Origin: Hyphomicrobiales bacterium
GTDB taxonomy: Bacteria > Pseudomonadota > Alphaproteobacteria > Rhizobiales > Aestuariivirgaceae
Assembly (NCBI GenBank): GCA_016710435.1
Contig: JADJVV010000001.1
Span: forward strand, 1,138,501 to 1,202,500
DNA length: 64,000 nucleotides
Direction of reading: 5' to 3'
The notes beneath the pieces were generated by a model that saw only the letters and a program-made list of their open reading frames with translations, did no database searches and was not told the DNA's origin. The translations under genes were made by a program, and so were the position numbers. Shown piece by piece: positions 50,044 through 58,834 of this stretch (its first letter is position 1; each line of letters starts with the position of its first letter).

Positions 50044-50594
50044 ACGGTAACCTCCATGAGGGACCCGAGCGGATAGGATTCCTCAACGCCGTAGGGTCCC
50101 CCGCCCTTCAGCGGCCGCGACGAGAAGAGTACGAAATGGCTAACCGGGAAGGTGGCGCTGCGATAGAGGCTGTGCACTTCGATCCAGCGCTGCAACGCGC
50201 GCGGCTCCGGATCCTTGAGGCGGGCCAGCGTCACGTGCGGTACGAAGCGGCGTGGCTCTGCCGCAAGACCCAGCACCTGGCACAGGCGTTCGTGGAGATC
50301 ATGCAGCCGCTTCAGCTCGGCATTTTCCTCCACCCCGGCATAGATCGAATGGGGCTTGTTGCCGCCAAAGAGGCCGACACCCTTCAGGGTCAGCAAAAAC
50401 GGCTTTGCGTGGATGCCGTCGAGGCCATGGGCGATTTCCCGGGCAAGACCCGTTTCGATGTCGCCGATAAAGCGCAGGGTGAGATGATATTGTGAGGGAT
50501 CCATCCAGCGTGCACCCGGCACGCCACCTTGCATGATCTGCAGGTCCAGTGCCACGTCGTCTGGCACATCAAGTCCGGTGAAGAGGCGTGGCAT
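50040..50594 (-). CDS. thpR: RNA 2',3'-cyclic phosphodiesterase (2H family)
   Basis: 184 residues from [18 protein letters not shown] at 50594 with GGAGGG 5 bases upstream. The two catalytic HxT motifs are YHLTLRF (residues about 40-46) and HVTLARL (about 122-128), each in a paired-lobe 2H fold. It opens 2',3'-cyclic phosphates or ligates 2'-5' RNA in vitro. Coupled to phhB. Confidence 0.92.
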   Translation of the reverse strand: MPRLFTGLDVPDDVALDLQIMQGGVPGARWMDPSQYHLTLRFIGDIETGLAREIAHGLDGIHAKPFLLTLKGVGLFGGNKPHSIYAGVEENAELKRLHDLHERLCQVLGLAAEPRRFVPHVTLARLKDPEPRALQRWIEVHSLYRSATFPVSHFVLFSSRPLKGGGPYGVEESYPLGSLMEVTV

Positions 50595-50651
50595 GGTTCC
50601 CTCCGTCATCTTCTGGTCCACAACGCTAGCGCGATTCGCCGCGCCGCCAAG

Positions 50652-51341
50652 TTATTTTTTCGTCAGCGCCAGCAGGCGCTCCACCGCAGGCAGCATGCGC
50701 GCCACGATCACGTCAACTCCTTCGGCAGTCGGATGAAGACCGTCATCCTGGTTCAGTTTGGGATCGGCGGCAACGCCATCGAGAAAAAACGGATACACCA
50801 CAACGCCAGGGCGGCCTTCGAGTTTCGTGTACATGGCTTCGAAGGCGTGCGCATAGTCCGGGCCGAGATTGGGGGGCGCCCGCATGCCTGCCACCAGCAC
50901 CGGCAGGTTACGGGAAGAGAGCTTCGTCAGGATTTCGCTGAGCGCCGCCTCCGCCTGGGCCGGGTCAAGGCCACGCAGTGCATCATTGGCACCCAGCTCC
51001 ACGATGACGGCGTCCACCTCATCCGTGAGCGACCAGTCGAGCCGGGCCGCCCCCTGCGCCACGGTATCGCCCGACACACCCGCGTTGATCACCGTGACGT
51101 CATGGCCCTTGGCCTTGAGGGCAGCCTCGAGCCGGGCCGGGAAGGCCTGCGAGGGGTCGAGACCGAGACCCGCCGTCAGGCTGTCACCCAGCGCCAGGAT
51201 TGATTGCGTTTCCGCCCTTGCCTGCGGACTGGAAATCAGCAGGCCGGCGAATACGAGCAGGATGAGGGCGCGGAAAGTCATGGGGCTGAAGGTCATGGGG
51301 CGGAAATTCATGGGGCGGAAAGTCATGGGCATGGCGTCCAT
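50652..51341 (-). CDS. tesA: SGNH-family esterase/lysophospholipase (TesA-like)
   Basis: Exported arylesterase/thioesterase I family. GDSL motif LALGDSLTAGL, block II NAGVSGDT, block III GANDALRG and block V DDGLHPTAEG supply Ser, Gly, Asn and Asp/His. A signal peptide (LILLVFAGLLISSPQARA then E) ends near the ETQSILALG start of the mature enzyme. The start is uncertain: ATG codons at 51281, 51296, 51311, 51326, 51332 and 51341 are all in frame because of a 15-base tandem repeat; the longest of these is given (229 residues). It is divergent from ybbA, the conserved tesA/ybbAP arrangement. Confidence 0.88.
   Translation of the reverse strand: MDAMPMTFRPMNFRPMTFSPMTFRALILLVFAGLLISSPQARAETQSILALGDSLTAGLGLDPSQAFPARLEAALKAKGHDVTVINAGVSGDTVAQGAARLDWSLTDEVDAVIVELGANDALRGLDPAQAEAALSEILTKLSSRNLPVLVAGMRAPPNLGPDYAHAFEAMYTKLEGRPGVVVYPFFLDGVAADPKLNQDDGLHPTAEGVDVIVARMLPAVERLLALTKK
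51271..51330 (-). repeat. four 15-bp tandem repeats at the tesA start
   Basis: Four direct 15-base units (plus-strand CGGAAAGTCATGGGG with one to three changes each) encode Met-Thr/Asn-Phe-Arg/Ser-Pro repeats on the minus strand. Each unit supplies an in-frame ATG. Copy number change would alter the N region of the signal peptide without shifting frame. Confidence 0.85.
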
Positions 51342-51429
51342 GTGGTGCGAATCGCCGTAAGGTGCAAGGCGTGCTGGCAATCGCCCCGGCTGCAACCCAT
51401 ATGAGTGGCCCCGTGGCCTGGACCCTTGC

Positions 51430-52113
51430 ATGACGTCTCCTCTTCTCTCCCTCTCCCATGTCGACCTCACCCTCACCTCGCGCGCCGGTGCTGTTCACAT
51501 CCTGCAGGACGTGAGCTTGGCCATTGAGGCGGGGGAGGCTGTGGGGATTGTCGGACCCTCCGGCTCCGGCAAGACCTCGCTCCTCATGGTGATGTCTGGT
51601 CTTGAACCTGCGACGGGCGGCAAGGTGATGCTGGATGGCAACGACCTCACTGGCCGCACGGAAGAACAGTTGGCTCGCCTCCGCCGCGAGACCATCGGCA
51701 TCGTCTTCCAGGCGTTTCACCTGATCCCGACGCTGACGGCGCTGGAGAACGTGGCCATTCCCATGGAGTTCCGCGGCCTCACCGATGCAGGCGAACGTGC
51801 CCGCGCCGCCCTCGTCCGGGTGGGATTGGGCCATCGGCTCGACCACTATCCGGGCCAGCTTTCCGGCGGCGAGCAGCAGCGCGTCGCCATCGCCCGGGCC
51901 CTCGCTGCGGGTGCCCGCATCCTCCTCGCCGACGAACCCACCGGCAACCTCGACCAGGAGACGGGCCAGGCGATCATCGATCTCCTCTTCGACCTCAAGG
52001 CCCGCGAGGGCGCAACGCTCCTGCTTGTCACCCACGACCGCAGCCTCGCCGCCCGTTGCGGCCGCATCATCGAGGTGCGCGACGGCAAGGTGAGCGAAGG
52101 CACCGCCACATGA
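51430..52113 (+). CDS. ybbA: ABC transporter ATP-binding protein (YbbA/LolD-like)
   Basis: 227 residues. Walker A GPSGSGKTSLL (about 43-53), Q-loop VFQAFHLIPTLTALENV, signature QLSGGEQQRVAIARAL, Walker B ILLADEPTGNLD and switch His THD. It overlaps the permease gene by four bases (ATGA). In E. coli YbbA-YbbP is linked to lipid or membrane-lipoprotein handling beside tesA; the substrate is not established. Confidence 0.9.
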   Translation: MTSPLLSLSHVDLTLTSRAGAVHILQDVSLAIEAGEAVGIVGPSGSGKTSLLMVMSGLEPATGGKVMLDGNDLTGRTEEQLARLRRETIGIVFQAFHLIPTLTALENVAIPMEFRGLTDAGERARAALVRVGLGHRLDHYPGQLSGGEQQRVAIARALAAGARILLADEPTGNLDQETGQAIIDLLFDLKAREGATLLLVTHDRSLAARCGRIIEVRDGKVSEGTAT

Positions 52114-54636
52114 TCGCCCGGCCATTGCTCTGGCTGCGCTATGCCCGCAAGAACCTGCGTTCCGGGCTGCAGGGATTCTGGATCTATCTCGCCTGCCTCA
52201 CGCTCGGCGTTGCGGCGATTGCCATTGTCGGAAGTCTTGTGGCGGCGGTTGATCGTGGCCTCACCGAACAGGGCCAGCCGCTCCTCGGCGGTGACGTCGA
52301 ATTCTCGCTCATTCACCGCGAGGCGACAGCACCAGAACAGGCCTTCATGGCGAACAAGGGCAGCATGAGCCGCATCGCCACGCTCCGCGCCATGGCAACG
52401 GCCAACGGCAAGTCCACGCTCGTCGAGATCAAGGCCGTCGATGACGCCTATCCCCTGTACGGCACGCTCACCTACGCGCCGGGTGCAGCGGCGAAGCCTT
52501 TCGCGATGACGCAAGGCATTGATGGCGTGGCCGTCGACCCGCTCCTGCTCGGCCGCCTCGGCATGAGCCCCGGCGGCGTCGTTCGCATCGGCACCAGGGA
52601 TCTGCGCATACAGGCGGTGATTGCCGCGGAACCGGACCGCATATCCGATGGCATCATTCTCGGCCCGCGCATGATGATGAGTGACGAGGCCTTGCGCACC
52701 ACCGGCCTCATCCAGCCCGGTTCTCTCATCACCTGGCGCTATCGCGTGAAGTTGCCAGCGGATGCGCCGCTCTCCGCCGCAAAGGCGGTGGTGGCAGAGG
52801 CTGAGGCACAATTCCCGGACGCGGGCTGGCGCGTGCGGGCGCGCGACAGCGCTGCCCAGGGGGCCGAGCGCTTTGTCGAGCGGCTCGGCTATTTCATGGC
52901 CCTCGTCGGCATCGCCGCACTTGTGATCGGTGGCGCCGGGATTGCCAATGCCGTCTCGGCCTTCATCACCCGCCGCACCTCCGCCATTGCCACGCTGAAA
53001 TGCATCGGCCTCTCCAGCCGTGATGTGATCGGCCTCTACCTCACGGAGATCCTGCTCGTGGGCCTGCTCGGCATTGCCGTGGCCTTGCTGGCCGGTGCCG
53101 TATCGCCGTTTGTGGTGAAGGCGCTCTTTGCCGACAGTCTTCCCTTGCCATTGGCGAGTGCCGTGGCGTGGAGGCCGCTGGCTTTTGCAGCACTGCTGGG
53201 TGTGCTCGTTACGCTTGCGGCGGCAAGCCTGCCTCTTGCCCGCATCAGCGACGTTGCGGGCGCTGCCCTGTTCCGCGGAAGTCTTGCGGCAGCGCCGGGA
53301 CGGCTCTCGCTCACGGGTCTTGCCATCACCTTGCTGCTCATGGCGCTTGCCGCCACGACCGTACTGTTCAGCTTTGACGACATGAGGGTCACGTCCTTTT
53401 ATCTTGCCGGCATCGCCGGGGCCTTCCTGCTGCTGGCGCTGCTGGCCTGGGCGCTGATGAAGCTGGTCGCCGCCCTGCCGCGCCCGCGCAACGTCTATCT
53501 CCGCCATGCGCTGCTCGCGATGCACCGCCCCGGTGCTTCTGCGGTATCGGTGATCCTTGCACTTGGTCTCGGCCTCACGCTTTTCGTGGCCCTGGCGCTC
53601 ACCGACCGCACCATCTCCCGCGAAATTCAGTCGGGCATTCCCCAGAAGGCGCCGGCGTTCTTTGTGCTGGATGTACGGAACGACGAACTCCCGGCCTTCC
53701 GTGCCGCTGTGTTGAAGGAACGTGGTGTCACCGCCGTGAACAATGCGCCGATGCTGCGCGGGCGCATCGTGGCGGTGAAGGGAGTGCCCGCCGAGCAGGT
53801 GAAGGTGGCGCCTGATTCAGCCTGGGCCCTCAAGGGCGACCGGGGCCTCACGTATTCGGACACAGTGCCCGGAGGGCTCGACGCTCGTCAGCGGGACGTG
53901 GTGGCCCGCCGACTATGCGGGGCCGCCGCTCGTCTCCATGGTGGACGAGATTGCCGATGGATTGGGCCTCGCCATCGGCGACAAGATCAGGGTCAATGTC
54001 CTCGGCCGCGAAATTGAGGCGGAAGTGGCGAGCCTCCGCCGCGTCAACTGGCGCAGCATGGGCATCAACTTCGTCATGGTGTTCTCGCCCAACACCTTGA
54101 AGTCGGCGCCGCACAGCCATGTCGTGACGATCGAGATGACGGGTGGCGACGAAGCCGCCCTTCTCAACCACATGGCGCAACAGTTCCCGTCGGTGACGGC
54201 GGTGCGCGTGAAGGAGGCGTTGGCGACGGTTGGCGATCTTCTCGGCAAGATGCTGGCCGCCGTGCGCGGTGCCAACGTCCTGACCCTGCTCACGGGCGTG
54301 CTGGTGCTTGCGGGTGCGCTGGCCTCCAGTCTCGCAGCGCGGAGTTATGAGGCGGTGGTGCTGAAGACCTATGGCGCCACGCGGCGGCAACTGCTGCTGG
54401 CCTTCATGGTGGAATATGGTCTCCTCGGTCTTGTCTCGGCCCTGTTCGGCATGGCGGTGGGTGCGGCGGGGGCTTGGTATCTGTCATCCTTCATCCTCGA
54501 CCTGGGTTTTTCGTTTTCCTGGCCGGTGGCCTTCCTCACCGCCTTCATGGCGATGGTACTCACGATCACCGCCGGACTGGCCGTCACGGCGCGCGCCCTC
54601 TCAGTCAAGCCCTCAAGCCATTTGCGCAACGAATGA
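52110..54636 (+). pseudogene. ybbP: YbbP-like ABC permease, broken by a single-base frameshift
   Basis: FtsX/MacB-type permease. The frame from 52110 (MIARPLLWLRYARKNLRSG) runs about 585 residues, then leaves the conserved sequence; a second frame shifted by +1 continues from about 53875 with STLVSGTWWPADYAGPPLV and on to 54636. Deleting one G near 53871-53876 (GGAGGG) restores PEGSTLV and one protein of about 841 residues, the expected YbbP size. Both halves are well conserved: N-terminal helix, first FtsX domain with three helices, and the C-terminal FtsX domain (YEAVVLKTYGATRRQLL). It may be a real frameshift mutation or a base-call error. Confidence 0.85.
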
Positions 54637-54657
54637 CGGGCCGCTAACAGAGGCGTC

Positions 54658-55248
54658 ATGGTCGTACTCAACAAGATTTACACCCGCACCGGCGATGGCG
54701 GCGACACGGCACTCGGTTCCGGCGAACGCGTCTCGAAGGCGCACCTCCGTATCGCTGCCTACGGCACCGTGGATGAAACCAATGCCGTGATCGGCATCGT
54801 GCGCCTGCATACGGTCGATGCAGCGCTGGCGGAACTCGATGCCATGCTGATCCGCATCCAGAATGAGCTGTTCGATCTCGGGGCCGATCTCTGTGTGCCG
54901 GACCGGGGCGAGCCCCTGCCCTACGAGCCCTTGCGCATGACGGCGGCGCAAGCGGCGCGCCTTGAGTCCGAGATCGACACGTTGAATGCGGAGTTGCAGC
55001 CGCTACGCTCTTTCGTGCTGCCCGGTGGGCATCCCGCTGCGGCGCATCTTCATCTCGCGCGCACCGTGGCTCGCCGCGCCGAGCGGCAGATGGTGGCGCT
55101 CAGGGCACAGGGCGGCGAACATGTCAGTGACGCCGGTGTGACCTACATCAACCGCCTCTCCGATTTCCTCTTCGTCGCCAGCCGCTGGGTGAACGCCCGC
55201 ACGGGTGACGGTGATCATCTCTGGGTTCCGGGGAAGACGCGGAACTGA
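54658..55248 (+). CDS. ATP:cob(I)alamin adenosyltransferase (PduO type)
   Basis: Forms adenosylcobalamin from cob(I)alamin and ATP. 196 residues. N-terminal NKIYTRTGDGGDTALGSGERVSK (ATP loop), YGTVDETNAVIG and C-terminal ARTVARRAERQMVAL and YINRLSDFLFVASRWVN are signatures. Its product is the cofactor of the nearby class II ribonucleotide reductase, and of mutases in an ethylmalonyl-CoA pathway. The stop overlaps the LysE gene by one base. Confidence 0.94.
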   Translation: MVVLNKIYTRTGDGGDTALGSGERVSKAHLRIAAYGTVDETNAVIGIVRLHTVDAALAELDAMLIRIQNELFDLGADLCVPDRGEPLPYEPLRMTAAQAARLESEIDTLNAELQPLRSFVLPGGHPAAAHLHLARTVARRAERQMVALRAQGGEHVSDAGVTYINRLSDFLFVASRWVNARTGDGDHLWVPGKTRN

Positions 55249-55847
55249 TGGCGGCCCTCATTGCGGGCGTCCTGTTGGGCGGAAGCCTGATCGTGGCCAT
55301 TGGCGCGCAGAATGCCTTCGTCATCCGGCAGGGCATCAGCGGCCATCACATCTTCTGGATTTGCCTCTTCTGTGCGGCGAGTGATGCGCTGCTGATCTGG
55401 AGTGGCGTCTTCGGCCTGGGTGCCGTCGTCAGGGCCATCCCGGCCTTCGTTCCCGTGATGACCTATGGTGGTGCGGCTTTTCTCGCGGTCTATGGCCTCA
55501 TGGCAGCGCGGCGCGCATTTTCACCCCACGGCATGCTGGGTTCGGCCGCCAATGTTCCGGGCCTCTCGGCAGCACTGGCGCAATGCGCCGCCTTTACCTT
55601 TCTGAATCCCCACGTCTATCTCGACACGGTCATTCTCGTGGGTTCCATTGCCAATGCCCGTCCCGCGGGCGAGCAGATCCCCTTTGCGGCAGGCGCCTCG
55701 CTGGCGTCGCTCATCTGGTTCTTTGTAATCGGCTATGGCGCGGCAGCACTCCGCCCGGTGCTGGCGCGGCCGGTGGTCTGGCGGGTGATTGACGTCACCA
55801 TTGCGGCTGTCATGTTTGTACTCGCTGGCAGGCTGGTCTTGGGCTAA
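55248..55847 (+). CDS. LysE-family amino acid exporter
   Basis: 199 residues, six helices. LLGGSLIVAIGAQNAFVIRQGISGHHIFWICLFCAASDALLIWSGVFG and FTFLNPHVYLDTVILVGSIAN are the LysE/ArgO type motifs. Likely exports a basic amino acid; the substrate is not proven. Coupled to the adenosyltransferase stop (TGATG), probably by operon packing only. Confidence 0.9.
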   Translation: MAALIAGVLLGGSLIVAIGAQNAFVIRQGISGHHIFWICLFCAASDALLIWSGVFGLGAVVRAIPAFVPVMTYGGAAFLAVYGLMAARRAFSPHGMLGSAANVPGLSAALAQCAAFTFLNPHVYLDTVILVGSIANARPAGEQIPFAAGASLASLIWFFVIGYGAAALRPVLARPVVWRVIDVTIAAVMFVLAGRLVLG

Positions 55848-55856
55848 CCCTGTGGC

Positions 55857-56543
55857 ATGCTTGTGCCGCTCAAGGACGACAACCCGCTGCAGGTGATCCG
55901 TTTTCAGGTCGTGACGGCGCTGATCGTGGCGGTGAATGTGGTGATCTTCTTTTTCACCGGCGCCCTTGCCCGCCCGGAATTCTCCTCCGCCATCGCCAGC
56001 GCCTATGGCGTTGTGCCGGTGGAACTGTTCAGCCCCGGCATGATCGTTCCCATGTCACTGGAGCCGGTGCCGGAACCCGTGACGCTCATCACCTACATGT
56101 TCCTGCACGGCGGCTGGCTGCACCTGCTTTTCAACATGGCCTTCCTCTGGGTCTTTGCCGACAACGTGGAGGATGCCTTCGGTCATGTGGGCTTTTTGCT
56201 GTTCTATGTCCTGTGCGGCATTGCCGGCGGACTGATGCACGCCATCATGCAGCCGCTCAGCCAGCTTCCCGTGATCGGAGCGTCCGGTGCCGTGTCTGGC
56301 GTGCTGGGTGCCTATATCCTGCTGTTTCCCAAGGCGCGGCTGTGGATCTTTTTCTACCTTCCGGTGCCGTTCCGCATCCCGGCAATCATCGTGCTGGGCG
56401 CCTGGTTCGCGCTGCAGGTGCTGGGCGTCTTCACGCCGGTGGAGGAAGGCCAGCTCGTGGCCTGGTGGGCCCACATCGGCGGCTTCGTCACCGGCCTGCT
56501 GCTGACATTGCTCCTGCGCTCGCGGCTGCTGGTGCGGACATGA
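55857..56543 (+). CDS. rhomboid family intramembrane serine protease
   Basis: 228 residues, six or seven helices. Catalytic Ser in IGASGAVSGVLGAY (GxSG) and His in WAHIGGFVTGLLL. L1 loop region has HGGWLHLLFNMAFLWVFADNVED. Family members cleave membrane proteins; the target is unknown. Its last 56 bases overlap the antisense 3' end of the LexA-controlled gene at 56488-56952. Confidence 0.92.
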   Translation: MLVPLKDDNPLQVIRFQVVTALIVAVNVVIFFFTGALARPEFSSAIASAYGVVPVELFSPGMIVPMSLEPVPEPVTLITYMFLHGGWLHLLFNMAFLWVFADNVEDAFGHVGFLLFYVLCGIAGGLMHAIMQPLSQLPVIGASGAVSGVLGAYILLFPKARLWIFFYLPVPFRIPAIIVLGAWFALQVLGVFTPVEEGQLVAWWAHIGGFVTGLLLTLLLRSRLLVRT

Positions 56544-56952
56544 AGGCGTAATCGCCGTCGCACGCTTCCTGGAGGCGGCCCGGCAGCACCTCATCATCGG
56601 CGTGCAGCGCATCGCGAAGATCGGCCAGCACATCCTCTGCCGCCAGCGGCGAACGGGCCAGCAGGTGAACATGAATCTCATCGATACCAAGCCGCGCCAC
56701 ATGGGCGGCTTCGCTGCTCATCATCGTTCCATCCCAGAACGGCGTGAAACGTCCGACAGCAAGCGCAATGCGGAGATGCCCTTCGCGCCGCACGGCCACA
56801 TAGATGGCGCCCGGCAGGGGCGGGCAATTCTCCGGCTCGTAGACCGAATGAATGTATTTTTGTCCGGACGCACCATGCCAATACCAGAACCGCTCCTGCA
56901 GGCCGGGATCGGATATGAGTTCGACGGTGATGGGTGAACCATGAATCAGCAT
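56488..56952 (-). CDS. uncharacterised protein under LexA boxes
   Basis: 154 residues from MLIHGSPITVELISDP. It contains FWYWHGASGQKYIHSVYEPENCPPLPGAIYVAVRREG, HLRIALAVGRFTPFWDG, and DEIHVHLLARSPLAAEDVLADL, an alpha/beta protein with no motif I recognise. The ATG at 56952 is directly downstream of a -10 element, so the transcript may be leaderless; no Shine-Dalgarno is seen. Two LexA sites cover the promoter. It lies next to the ribonucleotide reductase gene on the same strand but has its own promoter. The last 18 residues overlap the rhomboid gene in antisense. Confidence 0.7.
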   Translation of the reverse strand: MLIHGSPITVELISDPGLQERFWYWHGASGQKYIHSVYEPENCPPLPGAIYVAVRREGHLRIALAVGRFTPFWDGTMMSSEAAHVARLGIDEIHVHLLARSPLAAEDVLADLRDALHADDEVLPGRLQEACDGDYAFMSAPAAASAGAMSAAGR

Positions 56953-56954
56953 GA

Positions 56955-57002
56955 GAACGAAGATAGAACAACGTCGCGATTCGTCAAGAACAAAAACAGA
57001 AC
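56955..57002 (-). promoter_or_regulatory. SOS promoter with two LexA boxes
   Basis: Two GAAC-N7-GAAC sites (plus strand; GTTC-N7-GTTC on the minus strand) at 56955-56969 and 56988-57002, the LexA site of alphaproteobacteria. The minus-strand promoter between them reads CTTGAC (56983-56988), 16 bases, CTATCT (56961-56966). One box overlaps the -10, the other starts at the edge of the -35. The start codon is 8 bases after the -10. Confidence 0.8.
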
Positions 57003-58790
57003 TCAACCGCAGACGGCGAATCCGCAGCTGAGGCAGGTGGTACATCCCTCCCGCGCCGTCAGCTCGAAACTGCCGCAGGAGGGGCACGAGCGGTCCTCGT
57101 CCTGCCGCGCCGAGAGGATGGAACCCGTCACCGCATTGGGCCGGAAGGTGGTGCAACCCTTGAGGCCGAGGCGGTAGGCCTGTTCATAGACCGTGCGGAA
57201 GGCCTCGAAGGGCAGCGTCTCCGGCACGTTGATGGTCTTGGAGATGGAACTGTCCACATGCGCTTGCGCCGCCGCCTGCATGGCGAGGTGTTCCTCCGGT
57301 GTGAGGTCTGCCGCCGTGACCAGGGCAGGAGGCCGCTTGCCCCGGCTCTTGTCCGCGCGCCACAGGCGATAGGCATGGTCTTCCATGGCGACGGTGCGCT
57401 GCGAACCGTCCGCTTCCAGAATGTGCCGGTCGTAGGCGAGCGAGAAGATCGGTTCGATGCCGCTCGACACATTCCCCGCCACGAGCGAGATCGTGCCCGT
57501 GGGCGCAACCGAGGTCAGCAACCCGTTGCGCAGGCCCTGCCGGGCAATCATCTCGCGGTGGCGCTGCGGCAACCGCTGACCATAGGCCGTGGCGAGATAG
57601 GCCTCCGCATCGAAGAGCGGGAAGATACCTTTCTCCTGCGCCAGAGCCGCACTCGCCTCCAGTGCGGCCTCCTGGATCGCCTGCATCCAGGCACCCGTCG
57701 CGGCCACGGCAGCGGTCGAGCCGTAGCGGAAGCCGCACATGAACAGCGCATCCGCAAGCCCCGTGACCCCAAGCCCGAGGCGGCGCTTGTTCAGCGCTTC
57801 CGCACGCTGCTGCGGCAGCGGATAGTTGGAGACGTCAACAACATCATCGAGGAAGCGGATCGCAACCTGCGCCGCGGCCCGCAGTTTCGCCACATCGAGC
57901 CGCGCCCCGGCCACGAAGGGATCGTGCACGAAGCGCGTGAGGTTGAGCGAGCCCAGGAGGCACGCGCCATAGGGCGGCAGCGGTTGCTCGCCACACGGGT
58001 TGGTGCAGGAGATCGTCTCGCAATAGGCCAGCGGATTGAGCCGGTTGATGCGGTCGATGAAGATCACGCCGGGTTCGGCCACGTCGTAGGTGGCGCGCAT
58101 GATGCGGTCCCACAGGTCGCGCGCCCGCAGTGTCCGGAACACCGTGTCGCCGAACACCAGCGGCCAGTCCGCATCCCTTTCCACCGCAGCCATGAAATCA
58201 TCCGTCACCAGCACGGAGAGATTGAAATTGCGCAGGCGCCGGGGATCCCGCTTCGCCTCGATGAAATCTTCAATGTCGGGATGGTCGCAGCGGAGTGTTC
58301 CCATCATGGCGCCACGCCGCGCCCCCGCCGACATGATGGTGCGGCACATGGAATCCCACACATCCATGAAGGAAAGAGGCCCCGAGGCATCGGCACCGAC
58401 GCCATGCACCAGCGCACCCTTGGGACGGAGCGTCGAGAAATCGTGGCCGATGCCACCGCCCTGTTGCAGCGTCTGCGCCGCCTGCTTGAGGCCATCGAAA
58501 ATGCCCGCAATCGAATCCGGCACCGTTCCCATGACAAAACAATTGAACAGCGTCACCTCGCGCTGGCTGCCCGCACCGGCCAGGATGCGGCCCGCCGGCA
58601 GGAAGGCGAAGTCGTCCATCAGGTCGCGGAAGCGCTTTTCCCACAGCGGCCGCAACGCCTCTGCTTCGGCGGCAGCGACCGCCCGGGCCACCCGCGCAAA
58701 ACTGTCGCGGATGGAGGTTTCACCCTCCTGCCGGTACTTCAGAGACCAGATGTCACTGGCCACGTCACTGTCGGGCACGCGTTGCAGCAT
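57003..58790 (-). CDS. nrdJ: adenosylcobalamin-dependent ribonucleotide reductase (class II)
   Basis: Reduces ribonucleoside diphosphates using adenosylcobalamin, oxygen-independent. 595 residues, the short NrdJ form. FLPAGRILAGAGSQREVTLFNCFVM is the N-terminal signature, CTNPCGEQPLPPYGACLLGSLNL carries the active-site N-x-C-x-E, and SVAPTGTISLVAGNVSSGIEPIF is a substrate-binding segment. A C-terminal CPSCGSFELTAREGCTTCLSCG is a zinc-ribbon-like redox tail. There is no adjacent nrdB, as expected for class II. Cobalamin adenosyltransferase is encoded 1.8 kb away. Confidence 0.95.
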   Translation of the reverse strand: MLQRVPDSDVASDIWSLKYRQEGETSIRDSFARVARAVAAAEAEALRPLWEKRFRDLMDDFAFLPAGRILAGAGSQREVTLFNCFVMGTVPDSIAGIFDGLKQAAQTLQQGGGIGHDFSTLRPKGALVHGVGADASGPLSFMDVWDSMCRTIMSAGARRGAMMGTLRCDHPDIEDFIEAKRDPRRLRNFNLSVLVTDDFMAAVERDADWPLVFGDTVFRTLRARDLWDRIMRATYDVAEPGVIFIDRINRLNPLAYCETISCTNPCGEQPLPPYGACLLGSLNLTRFVHDPFVAGARLDVAKLRAAAQVAIRFLDDVVDVSNYPLPQQRAEALNKRRLGLGVTGLADALFMCGFRYGSTAAVAATGAWMQAIQEAALEASAALAQEKGIFPLFDAEAYLATAYGQRLPQRHREMIARQGLRNGLLTSVAPTGTISLVAGNVSSGIEPIFSLAYDRHILEADGSQRTVAMEDHAYRLWRADKSRGKRPPALVTAADLTPEEHLAMQAAAQAHVDSSISKTINVPETLPFEAFRTVYEQAYRLGLKGCTTFRPNAVTGSILSARQDEDRSCPSCGSFELTAREGCTTCLSCGFAVCG

Positions 58791-58834
58791 CTCCGCAATC
58801 TAGGGGCCGGGGCGGGGCGAGTCCAGAAGTTGTT

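Noticed and set aside
51846..53525. 559-codon minus-strand frame opposite the ybbAP genes
   Set aside because: No domain signals; the plus-strand frames contain all ABC transporter motifs.
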